Assembly: GCF_900299525.1 (NCBI RefSeq)
Contig: NZ_OMKA01000015.1
Span: forward strand, 92,956-156,955
DNA from: Aquimarina sp. Aq78
GTDB taxonomy: Bacteria > Bacteroidota > Bacteroidia > Flavobacteriales > Flavobacteriaceae
Direction of reading: 5' to 3'
Length of the DNA: 64,000 nucleotides
The notes under the pieces were generated by a model, which was not told the DNA's origin, did not search any database, and saw only the letters and a program-made list of their open reading frames with translations. Position 1 is the first letter of the stretch. The number at the start of each line of letters is the position of its first letter. This document shows positions 52,829 through 62,700 of this stretch, piece after piece. Position numbers and translations under genes: made by a program.

Positions 52829-53755
52829 TTATTCATATACTCCTATTAAGAGCGCATGGTCTGATATTTTGTAATGTTCTTTTTTCAGAAAAACCGGTTT
52901 AATCTTTTTAGCACTCCAAATTTGATCTATTTCGAATAAAGGAATACCATAAGGCCATGTTGCTGTAAATCCTTTAGAAGTCATATGAAAACTATTCAGG
53001 TTATTTTTAAAATCACCAAAATGTACACTTTCATAAGGTGTATTAAAATCCCCTACAATAAAAGATGGGTTATTTTTTATAGTGAATTCATAAATAGTAT
53101 GTAATGCGGATTTTCTATTCGTAAAAGGTACTGCATTAACATCTGCAATAAGTATTGATTTTTTTTGATTATCAAGCGTAACGGTTATATAATTAAATTT
53201 AAAACTCTCGTCTTTGTAGTGATACTTGATGTTATTTATTTCTCCTTTTACTGCTAGTACCATCCCTCCTTCTAATTTTTGTATACTATAAGATGAAAAT
53301 GTATCCTTAAATCGCATTACATCCTTATCAGTCACCTCTTCGGCCTCTACCAATGCTATAAAAGACGGCTCTTGTTCCTTTACTTTTTTGATAATAACAT
53401 CCATCGATCGTTCTCCTTTTCTCGCGATATTCCAAAATAATATGCTCTTACTCTTATCAGAAGGTTCTGGTGGTGATTTCGCATTATAGTAGGTAGCAAA
53501 CCAATACAATGATAAACATAAAAGACACCCTATTAAAGTATAAAACACCTTTTTAACTTTAAAAAACAATACGGTTAATATTAGATTTCCAATGAGCAGA
53601 AATAGTATGGGGCATGCATAATATATAATATTGATCGGATATATAGTATCTCTAAGAATGAAATGAATAAAAATAAGTATGCTATAAAGTATAAGAAGAA
53701 GTTTTCTATTCGAAATACTATACCTACGTTTTAATGTTTTTCGAAATGAACTCAT
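52829..53755 (-). CDS. Membrane-anchored endonuclease/exonuclease/phosphatase-fold protein
   Basis: A 308-residue protein with about three N-terminal membrane segments (residues 18-90), then an EEP-fold domain. Residues fitting the family are WNIARKG (Asn), LVEAEE (Glu), GDFNTP (Asp/Asn) and the C-terminal SDHALLIGVY (Asp/His). The fold covers nucleases, sphingomyelinases and phosphatases; the position in the envelope suggests an extracytoplasmic phosphodiesterase or nuclease, but the substrate is open. It stands alone on the minus strand. Confidence 0.8.
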   Translation of the reverse strand: MSSFRKTLKRRYSISNRKLLLILYSILIFIHFILRDTIYPINIIYYACPILFLLIGNLILTVLFFKVKKVFYTLIGCLLCLSLYWFATYYNAKSPPEPSDKSKSILFWNIARKGERSMDVIIKKVKEQEPSFIALVEAEEVTDKDVMRFKDTFSSYSIQKLEGGMVLAVKGEINNIKYHYKDESFKFNYITVTLDNQKKSILIADVNAVPFTNRKSALHTIYEFTIKNNPSFIVGDFNTPYESVHFGDFKNNLNSFHMTSKGFTATWPYGIPLFEIDQIWSAKKIKPVFLKKEHYKISDHALLIGVYE

Positions 53756-54172
53756 CCTACTTTTTTGATTCGCTCGAAAATAGTTTTTTTTACTGAAGTA
53801 GTTTAACCTTTTTTTGATTGAAGTGAAAATAATTAAACCATTTCAATCAAAAACAATACTACCCCCTAACGTATACCTGATACAAAACAGTTTTAAAAAA
53901 TATTATTTTTCATAGCTGTTGTGCATTTAGGAAAATTATTACGAAAAAAGCGTCAATTCGAGTGTTTTGTAGTAATGAAATGGAGACAAAATGTATCGAG
54001 AATAGCTTTTTTAAGCTAAAATCCTATTCTCGATACACTTCTCCTAAAGTCGAATTGACGGATTATAGTTAAAAAAACATCTAAATGCACAACAGGTTTT
54101 TTCATTTTTCATTTCTAAATCCTTACATTAGTAATTCACACCTAATCAATTATTTAATATAAAATCTAATAT
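53756..54172. other. 417-nt gap containing nested inverted repeats
   Basis: Separates two divergent genes. Almost half (53916-54095) is a nested palindromic structure listed next. The left part, 53756-53915, shows no gene or clear signal. The right part, 54096-54172, should contain the THX promoter. Confidence 0.6.
53916..54095. repeat. 180-nt element of three nested perfect inverted repeats
   Basis: Outer arms CTGTTGTGCATTTAG (53916-53930) and complement (54081-54095), 15/15. Middle arms CGTCAATTCGA (53951-53961) and complement (54050-54060), 11/11. Inner arms TGTATCGAGAATAG (53992-54005) and complement (54024-54037), 14/14, with a further TAGCTT/AAGCTA hairpin in the loop. GGAGA/TCTCC adds partial pairing between middle and inner arms. 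The whole could fold as one long RNA or DNA hairpin. A T6 run follows the outer right arm. No ORF inside. Confidence 0.85.
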
Positions 54173-54490
54173 ATGGGTAAAGGAGATAAAAAAACACGTC
54201 GTGGTAAAATCGGTATTGGTTCTTATGGAAAACTAAGACGTCGTAAAAAATTGACCGCTATAGTAGAAACAACAAAGCCTAAATCAACCCCAAAACCTAA
54301 AGCAGTGGCTAAAACTGAGCCCGCACCAAAAACTGAAGCAACGCCAAAAGCCGAGACAAAAGCTGAGACAAAACCTAAAACTGAAGCAACGCCTAAAGCT
54401 GAGGCAAAAACAAAGACTGAGGCAACACCTAAAGCTAAACCAGCTGCAAAGAAGACTACAAAAAAGAAAGCTGACGAAGAATCTGAATAA
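54173..54490 (+). CDS. 30S ribosomal protein THX with long basic tail
   Basis: A 105-residue protein whose first ~30 residues (MGKGDKKTRRGKIGIGSYG, then KLRRRKK) match ribosomal protein THX, a small basic peptide of the 30S head. Known THX is only about 25-30 residues in Thermus. Here a ~75-residue tail of Lys/Ala/Pro/Thr/Glu repeats follows (TEATPKAE-type units), like histone-H1-like low-complexity tails. The tail is probably disordered. Start is supported by the exact THX N-terminus. Confidence 0.85.
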   Translation: MGKGDKKTRRGKIGIGSYGKLRRRKKLTAIVETTKPKSTPKPKAVAKTEPAPKTEATPKAETKAETKPKTEATPKAEAKTKTEATPKAKPAAKKTTKKKADEESE

Positions 54491-54493
54491 GCT

Positions 54494-55147
54494 TTAAAAA
54501 TATTTTTGATATTGCATCACCCTAAAATCAATAGTATTGAATTTAGGGTTTGCTTTTTTTAATGCCTTATATTCCTGTAAACTCCCTATAGATCGATTGG
54601 CAGCCCCCGATGGTGCAGTAAGAGATACCGTATTGATTATTCTATCTCCTAAACTAAACCGATGTATTCTAGGAATATCGTTTGATATCACTTCTAACTT
54701 TAGGCCATATCCTTTTAAGTGTCTTCTAAAAAAATATTCAGGACCATTTTTACTATTACCTCCTGTAAAAAGCAACGTATCTATTTGTGGATATTGCTTT
54801 AAATACGATACTATATCTCTAAGGGTACTATTTTGCATTCCTAAATCTGATGCATCGATCTTTTCTCGTTCACAACTATGTACAATATCACAAACTCCTA
54901 TCCCTCTAGAGGTTAAGAAATCCTTTCTTTGATCTATTGCGTTTTGAGTGGTCTCAAACTTTAAATCCAGATCAAATATGTTATCCAAAACAGGCCATAA
55001 CAAACCGCTTATACTACCATAACAGAAATTAACATCTCCTTTTTTTAATTCCCCCATAGTAAACCTTGGTGGTGGTAATGTTCCTACAATTAGTTTGGTA
55101 GCTCCTTTAGGGAAAAACGGTTCGTATGGGTGCGTATGTAGAAACAA
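54494..55147 (-). CDS. Uracil-DNA glycosylase-superfamily protein
   Basis: A 217-residue cytoplasmic protein. It starts with HPYEPFFPKGATKLIVGTLPPPRF, whose G-T-x-P-P-P resembles the motif 1 region of the UDG superfamily (shown shortened: LIVGTLPPPRF). FCYGSISGLLWPVLD and the late LTAPSGAANRSIG region also fit. This branch is annotated as UDG-like with unproven activity. It is convergent with the THX gene, 3 nt apart. Confidence 0.7.
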   Translation of the reverse strand: MFLHTHPYEPFFPKGATKLIVGTLPPPRFTMGELKKGDVNFCYGSISGLLWPVLDNIFDLDLKFETTQNAIDQRKDFLTSRGIGVCDIVHSCEREKIDASDLGMQNSTLRDIVSYLKQYPQIDTLLFTGGNSKNGPEYFFRRHLKGYGLKLEVISNDIPRIHRFSLGDRIINTVSLTAPSGAANRSIGSLQEYKALKKANPKFNTIDFRVMQYQKYF

Positions 55148-55362
55148 ATGAATTATGAATTAATGAATCACGAAGGTAGTCGTATTATTTAAAAAAGTAA
55201 AAGAAGAAATTTATCCCATTATTCAAACACCTATAACTTCTCGATTCTTGACTTCAAAAAAAGCATTTATTTTTTCTCAGTCCCGAAAAATGAAACTGGC
55301 GTGCTTTAATATTGCATTGGGAACACGATTAAAAAACAAAATCAGTCATTAAATATTTACCT

Positions 55363-58300
55363 ATGAACAAAGCAACAATACTACTACTCTTCCTGTTTTG
55401 CTATGGACTCTATGCTCAAACCCAAGAGGAATTTAAACCGGATTATCTCACGTACCATGCCGAGTATATACCAGAGACTCCTAATGCATCTACATTTACG
55501 ATTTATGGAAACACTCCGGTAAATCATGCTACTGGGATTCCACAGATTGAAATCCCTATATTCACTATACAAGAAGATGGAAACTCGATTCCTATTTCAC
55601 TATCATATCATGCTTCTGGGGTTAAGGTCGATGATCTCGCCAGTGTAGTTGGGTTGAAATGGACCTTGAATGCGGGAGGAGGAATATTTAGACAAGTGAA
55701 TGATAAGATCGACGAAGAAGGCTGGTTAGTTCCTAATTCGAGAGGGATTGTAAATCCTGATTGGATAGCCTCAAAAGGGCAAATTGATACTTGGCCTGTT
55801 CAACAACAAATAGGAAGTTCTGATTATTATCATGATTATTATCCCGATGATTTTAGTTATAGATTTTTAAACCACTCAGGAGCTTTTATTTTTAATCAAG
55901 ATGGAACAACAGAGCAAGAAAAACAATCTTCTATGTTGATTGAAAAAGTTACAGGAGCAGGAAACTCAGCTTATTTTAAAGCTCTAGATGAAAATGGTAA
56001 CACCTATTATTTTGATAATGATACCATGCGGGAACTAAATTCTAAACAAGTACTCACAGGTACTAATAGCGGAAACATAAGTACAAATACAGAATCATAT
56101 CCAACTGGTTGGATGATTAATAAATTGATTACTAAAAACAATAAAGAAATCAATTTTACCTACACCCATTATGATCTGGATTATACGATCAATAATGCTT
56201 CTCATTCTATAGATGTTGCCCCGGGATGTGAACAAAGTAGCCCTCAATGTGGGTGTTCTGGATTGGGAATTAATAATAACACTTCAGTTTCTACTACAAC
56301 TATAGGGTATTCTACCAGAAATCAACTTATTAGCACTATTGAATCTGCTACTATTAAAGTGACTTTTAATTACGAACAAGACACTACATTATCTACCTGG
56401 CAAAAGAAGTTAAGCTCTATTACCATTTTAGATAAAATAGCCAACAAAACAAAGTCTTACACCTTTACTTACGGTAAATTCTCTGGAGATTCACGCTTAC
56501 GATTAGATCAAATCCAGGAAGTAGGTTTTGATGGGAGTACCAAACCGCCATATAAGTTTTATTATCAAGGAGGTAATCTTCCTTCAAAGGGAAGTATGGC
56601 AAAAGATTATCATGGGTATTATAATGGAAAAAATAATAGCACCTTGGTACCCTACTCTCTCAATGCATATAATACCATAGCTCAAAATTATCGTAGTAGC
56701 CTTGCAGATCGTAGAGAAGATTTTAATTTTCTTAAAAGAGGTGTCTTAAATAAAGTTGAGTATCCTACAGGAGGCTCGACTGAATTTACTTATGAGCCTA
56801 ACGCTGTTCCTTCTACAACCAATAATGATCCGAGGTATGTACATAAAGAAATTCCAATACATGCTTCTGGTGACTATTTTACATCGGGAGGATATAGAGT
56901 ATTTAGAACTACTTTTTCTTTGACCGATGATTTACTGGGTAATTTAGGAACTCCCGTTACCTACGGGGCAACTTCAACAATTTGTAATAATGATCCTAAT
57001 AACCCAAGTATAGATTGTTCAAGGTTTAACATCTACCCAAAACAAAGTGATGGCAGTCTGGGAACGCCTATATTTTCTCCCTTTAAAGTGATTGGAGCAG
57101 AAGGGAGTAAAAATCTTTTAAAAGGAGATTATATTTTAGAACTTAAAGTAAAAGAATCAGAACTTATAGCTAATCCTACTGCACGAATATCAGTAAATCT
57201 AAGTTGGAGTGAAAAAGAAACGTCTAATACCCAAACTACACGTTATGCAGGAGGACTTAGAGTAAAATCTATAGTAGATAAAGACACTAATGACAATGTT
57301 ACCGGGGAGACCCAATATACTTATGATGGACTCACTGGAAATAGCTTAAATATCAACAACACCATTAAAAGTTATGGAGAAAGAACAGCATTTTCTGCAG
57401 AAAATATCGCTTTAAATCCAGCTTTAATCAAATCAGGATATTTTTATAAACAGGTTACTATTAACAAAATAGGAACAGATGAATCGATCAAAACAATAGA
57501 AAAGTACACCGATGCTTTTCAAAATAAGTCTTATGAATCTCAATTGTTAGAACAAGAGCTGTATAACAAAAATGATAAGGTAAAAAAGATCATCTATGCT
57601 TATGATAATGCTATTGTAAAGACAACACAATTTTGGACACTTAGCGATAAGACACTTTGTTTTACTCCTCTTGGTAGTAGTAAACCTGGTCTTGGATATA
57701 CCAATCCTAATTCGACTAATTATTATCATCGTAAAAATGTACTTTCTCAGAAAACAGAGATCGATTACCTTTATAAAACCGGAGAACCCTTTAAAGCTTC
57801 GGTTACCAGATATAAGTATGAGTATAATAATGATATCCTGGTTATCAAACAAGAATTAGAGGGTAGATTGCATGCAGATAGTGAACAAGCTATTCTGGAT
57901 GATAACTATAGTACAGTACCCGATGGCAAACATGTAGAAATTAGATATACTTATCCTGTAGATCATCAATCAGAAAATACCACTATTGCTACGTTATATA
58001 ATAACCACCAAACCGGTTTACCGATAAGCAAGAAAGTATATGTGAATAGTGATCTTATCCAGGGGCAATACATGGATTATAACCTTAAAGGTAATGTGAT
58101 TGCTACGTACAGGCATCATAAAGGATTATCTACTCACCAATCTGCTGTAGGTCATATCCCATCGAATTATGAATTATATCAGGCGTTTAAACTCGAAGCA
58201 GGAAAACCTATTGAAGTACAACGCAAAAACGGGGTTCCTACTGCTATCTTATGGGACACCACACATAACTATGTTTTGGCACAACTCATAGGAGTAACCA

Positions 58301-59706
58301 AAACCGAATTAGAAGGAGTGACCGGGGCTGTTAATCTAAAAACAACAACCGATAGTCAACTCAATACGCTGTATAGTAATTTACGAAACTCTTTTACCAA
58401 TGCACAGATTACCACTTTTGTTTATGATCCGCTAAAAGGAGTTGTGGCAGCAACCGATGCAAGAGGATATACTACCCAATATGATTATGATGGTCTAAGT
58501 CGATTGACTTTGGTAAAAGATAATGAGGATAAAGTAATCCAAAGAATTAACTATAATTATATAGGGCAAAATCCTGATCCTTATGATGGAATTATATTTA
58601 GTATCACCAGTTCGGGTGCTGTTACTCCCGGGAAACCAATTACATTTACAGCTGGTGATATTCAGAATCCTAATGATTACTTATACACCTGGTTTGTAAA
58701 TGGTAATCAAGAACAGTGTGATAGCACAACATCTTTTACTAGAACGTTTACTAATGAAGGTAGCTATAGTATTACATTAGTAGCGTATAATACCAAGACC
58801 AAAAGGTTATTAAAAAGTAAGTCAACACCAGTTTTACTACGATATCCAGAACTAATTACTCCAACAGTAAGTGCAAATCATACTTATGTTGTAAAAGGAA
58901 CTAACGTTGATTTTAGTGCGGCTAACATAGGAGGAGGTTCAGGTAGCTTAAGATACGAATGGTTTGTAAATAATGTAAGACAAGCTAGTAGAACCACTAC
59001 TTTAAGATATAAGCCTAGTACCACAGGAACATATAATATTCGTTTTCAAACAATTGACACTAAAAGTGGAAAAACAAAGCTTAGTGCTATAAAAACACTG
59101 TACGCATATAATCCGTTGACCACTCCTGCGGTAAGTGCTTCAAAAACTTATATTGTACGAGGAACAACCATAAATTTTACAACTAGTAGTATTGGTGGAG
59201 GATCAGGAGTTCGTAGATACGAATGGTATGTAAACAATGTAAAGCAAAGTACCACAGGTACTAGTTACTCTAATAACTTCCCCAGTCGTGGAACATACAC
59301 GGTTAAGTTCCGTGTTGTGGATAATGCAATCTCTGGGCATTTCAAAGAAAAGAGTGTAACGGTATACTCTTATGACCCTATGAGTGTTACTGTTAGTCCG
59401 GGTTCTGCTCATCTTAACAATACAAACCCAAGTGAAACTTTTAGCATCACTAGAGTAAGCGGTGGTTCTGGGCACTATACCAGAACGCAATGGAAACTAT
59501 GGAGAATGAGCAATCCCACATGGACACGTAATGTAGGGAGTGGATCAAGCTTTACAGCAGGAATGAGTGAAAGCGGAGATTATGAATTGAGTGTAACATA
59601 TACCGATTCCCGAACCCAACAAGTTGTGATAAAAACCATGCCAATTACAGTACGTAAATCTTCTGGCGGTGGTGGCGGTGGTGACCCTATTGGAATACAA
59701 CATTAA
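55363..59706 (+). CDS. RHS/YD-repeat exported protein with PKD-like C-terminal repeats (first half of RHS locus)
   Basis: A 1447-residue protein with a signal peptide (cut after YAQ). The body has the Bacteroidota RHS-type N-terminal features (GIPQIEIPIFTI, HASGVKVDDLASVVGLKW) and YD repeats, last seen as YDYDGLSRLTLVKDNEDKV. It has no RHS core or toxin end. Residues from about 1077 to 1434 form four PKD/Ig-like repeats of 85-95 residues (WFVNN, GGGSG, GTY marks). It ends in a Gly-rich GGGGGG tail. Together with the gene 21 nt downstream it forms a two-part RHS system. Confidence 0.75.
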   Translation: MNKATILLLFLFCYGLYAQTQEEFKPDYLTYHAEYIPETPNASTFTIYGNTPVNHATGIPQIEIPIFTIQEDGNSIPISLSYHASGVKVDDLASVVGLKWTLNAGGGIFRQVNDKIDEEGWLVPNSRGIVNPDWIASKGQIDTWPVQQQIGSSDYYHDYYPDDFSYRFLNHSGAFIFNQDGTTEQEKQSSMLIEKVTGAGNSAYFKALDENGNTYYFDNDTMRELNSKQVLTGTNSGNISTNTESYPTGWMINKLITKNNKEINFTYTHYDLDYTINNASHSIDVAPGCEQSSPQCGCSGLGINNNTSVSTTTIGYSTRNQLISTIESATIKVTFNYEQDTTLSTWQKKLSSITILDKIANKTKSYTFTYGKFSGDSRLRLDQIQEVGFDGSTKPPYKFYYQGGNLPSKGSMAKDYHGYYNGKNNSTLVPYSLNAYNTIAQNYRSSLADRREDFNFLKRGVLNKVEYPTGGSTEFTYEPNAVPSTTNNDPRYVHKEIPIHASGDYFTSGGYRVFRTTFSLTDDLLGNLGTPVTYGATSTICNNDPNNPSIDCSRFNIYPKQSDGSLGTPIFSPFKVIGAEGSKNLLKGDYILELKVKESELIANPTARISVNLSWSEKETSNTQTTRYAGGLRVKSIVDKDTNDNVTGETQYTYDGLTGNSLNINNTIKSYGERTAFSAENIALNPALIKSGYFYKQVTINKIGTDESIKTIEKYTDAFQNKSYESQLLEQELYNKNDKVKKIIYAYDNAIVKTTQFWTLSDKTLCFTPLGSSKPGLGYTNPNSTNYYHRKNVLSQKTEIDYLYKTGEPFKASVTRYKYEYNNDILVIKQELEGRLHADSEQAILDDNYSTVPDGKHVEIRYTYPVDHQSENTTIATLYNNHQTGLPISKKVYVNSDLIQGQYMDYNLKGNVIATYRHHKGLSTHQSAVGHIPSNYELYQAFKLEAGKPIEVQRKNGVPTAILWDTTHNYVLAQLIGVTKTELEGVTGAVNLKTTTDSQLNTLYSNLRNSFTNAQITTFVYDPLKGVVAATDARGYTTQYDYDGLSRLTLVKDNEDKVIQRINYNYIGQNPDPYDGIIFSITSSGAVTPGKPITFTAGDIQNPNDYLYTWFVNGNQEQCDSTTSFTRTFTNEGSYSITLVAYNTKTKRLLKSKSTPVLLRYPELITPTVSANHTYVVKGTNVDFSAANIGGGSGSLRYEWFVNNVRQASRTTTLRYKPSTTGTYNIRFQTIDTKSGKTKLSAIKTLYAYNPLTTPAVSASKTYIVRGTTINFTTSSIGGGSGVRRYEWYVNNVKQSTTGTSYSNNFPSRGTYTVKFRVVDNAISGHFKEKSVTVYSYDPMSVTVSPGSAHLNNTNPSETFSITRVSGGSGHYTRTQWKLWRMSNPTWTRNVGSGSSFTAGMSESGDYELSVTYTDSRTQQVVIKTMPITVRKSSGGGGGGDPIGIQH

Positions 59707-59727
59707 TCCCATAAACAATATAACAAG

Positions 59728-62700
59728 ATGAAAAAACAAATTATATACAGTATTATAGTACTGCTTATGGGACTCAATCTTCAGGCCCAGGTAGTATTAT
59801 CAGACAAGAACTATGTACATGTAGTAGCTCCACAAACGCCAATGACTATTACAGAGTTAGAAAATGTAAACTGCTCTACTATTAATGATCTGGATAGAGC
59901 TATAGAAAGCATAACCTACTATGATGGATTAGGCAGACCTATACAAGAAAGAGCTATTCAGGCCTCACCTGGCGGTAGTGATATTGTGACTCATATCACC
60001 TATGATGCCTATGGCAGACAAGCAAAACAATACCTGCCTTTTGAATCTGATAAAACTATAGGAAGTTATCAAAATGTGGATATAAACATGGATATCAACC
60101 AATATTATAAAACCACTTATGCCGATGATTTTATAGGGATCGATGCAAATCATAACGATTTTAATGCCTACTCAGAAAGTGTATATGAAGCTTCCCCTCT
60201 TAATAGAGTATTAGAACAGGGGGCACCAGGAAAAGCCTGGAAAGCTAATAAAGAAGATGACACAGATCATACCATTAAATTTGATTGGGATACCAATGTG
60301 GCGAATGAAGTAGTGTATTTTAAAGTTGATTTTACAACACCAACTAATACAGAAGTACCTACCTTAACAAAAGTTAGAAACTATGCTGCGGGAGAATTAT
60401 ATGTCACTAGTACCAAAGACGAAAACTGGACTCCGGCAGATGGGAATCTGCATACCACTAGAGAATACAAGGACAAGCAAGGCAGAATCGTCTTAAAAAG
60501 AACCTTTGCCAATGTTGGGGCGCCGAGCGTGGTCGAGGCGCATGACACCTATTATGTATATGATAAATATGGTAATCTTACTTATGTGATCCCGCCCAAA
60601 GTAGATACTAGTACTACGAGTATCTCTGATACTGAGCTTGCCGAACTCTGTTATCAGTATCGTTATGATTACAGAAACCGATTGATTGAAAAGAAAATCC
60701 CTGGTAAAGACAAGGAGCATATTGTATACAACTCGTTAGATCAACCGATTATGACACAAGACGCTAATTTAAAAGCAGATAATGCGTGGCTATACACCAA
60801 ATACGATGCTTTTGGTCGGGTGGCTTATACAGGTAAGATTACCGATGCCAGAGATCGGTCTGCTATACAAACCGAAGCTACAGCCTATAGTAATGTATTA
60901 TGGGTAGCACGTATCGCTCCTGTGTTGGTCGATGGAGTGCAACTATACTATAACGACGGAGGATATCCCAAAATAAGTAGTGCCACATTATTAACGATTA
61001 ATTATTATGATGACTATACTTTTGATATCGCCGGATTAACCAACCCGGGAACGGTATATACCGAAGCTATTACCGATCGAACCAAAACACTAGCTACAGG
61101 AAGCAAAGTACGGGTGTTAGATACTTATGATTGGATCACTACCGTTACCTATTATGATAAAAAAGCACGACCCATCTACGTAGCTAGTACAAATGAGTAT
61201 CTTAATACTACCGATATCGTAGCAACCCAACTGGATTTTGTAGGTAAGGTCGAAGAGACTAAAACAACTCATACTAAAGGTAACAATGCTGCCATTATAA
61301 CCATAGATCGTTTTACTTATGATCATATGGGCAGGATACTCACCCAACGGCAATGTATAGAAGATGCTTCTGGGGTAAATTGTACGGGTAATACCGGGGT
61401 TACACCAGCAGTAACCTTATCACAACCGATCACCCAAACCACGACTACTGTAGCAGGTAATACCATTACCTTATCTAATGGATTTCATTTTGCAGCCACT
61501 GCTAGTACTTCTTTCTTTGCTAAGATCCAGAACGAGGAATTCCCGGGAGAATTAATCGTATCTAATACTTATGATAAGTTAGGACAATTAATTTCTAAAG
61601 AAGTTGGTGGTGGGTTACAGGATGTAAATTACAAATATAATGTACGAGGATGGTTAAAAAGCATCAATCAAGACAGTTATGATGATAATGACCTGTTTGA
61701 TTTTACGATCAATTATAATATACCACAACATGGGGCTACTGCACTGTTTAATGGCAATATCTCTGAAACAGCATGGAAAACTGCCAATGATAATGTAGAG
61801 CGACATTACAAATACAGCTATGATGCTTTAAATCGAATTACCGATGCAAATTATAATACCCAGGATAATAGTGAGCAGGATTGGTTTAGAGTTTTTGGGA
61901 TTACCTATGATAAGAACGGTAACCTAAAATCACTAAAAAGACATAAAAAGGGAAATGTGGCATTGGATTACCTATCGTATACTTATGATGCTGGAAATAA
62001 ACTCTTAACTGTAGAAGAACAAATCGATGGAGCCAGTGGGTTTGAAGATGGTAGCAATACCAATAATGATTACATCTATGATGCCAATGGTAATATGACT
62101 ATAGATCAAAACAAAGGGATTACAGGGATTACCTATAATCATTTAAATCTCCCTAAAACAGTAACGGTAAATAATGCTTCTCATACCGGAAATATTACCT
62201 ATATTTACGACGCCACTGGGGTAAAACTAAAAAAGATTACCACAGAGGGAAGTTCTTTAACAACCGAGTATGCCGGGAATTATGTCTATAAGAATGGTAC
62301 ATTAGAATTCTTTAACCATACAGAAGGTATTGTAGAAAAAGAAACTGATGGGTTTAAGTATGTATATCAGTTTAAAGATCATTTAGGGAATATAAGACTA
62401 TCCTATAAAGACGCCAATAAAGACGGTAATATCACTACTTCTGAGATCGTAGAAGAGAAAAACTATTATCCTTTTGGACTCGAACATAAAGGATACAATT
62501 TTGCCGTGAATGGTAGGGAGCATGATTATAAATTTCAGGGAGTTGAGTTTAATGAAGATTTAGGATTAAACCTATATGAAATGGACTTTAGACAATATGA
62601 TCCAGCAATTGCAAGGTTTACTTCAATTGATCCACTTGCAGAAGAAAGAAGCTGGTTAACACCTTATAATTTTGTACAGAACAATCCTATTCTTAGAATT

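Noticed and set aside
53916..54095. Integron attC site or CRISPR-like array
   Set aside because: The arms lack the attC core RYYYAAC/GTTRRRY pattern, and there are no regularly spaced direct repeats.
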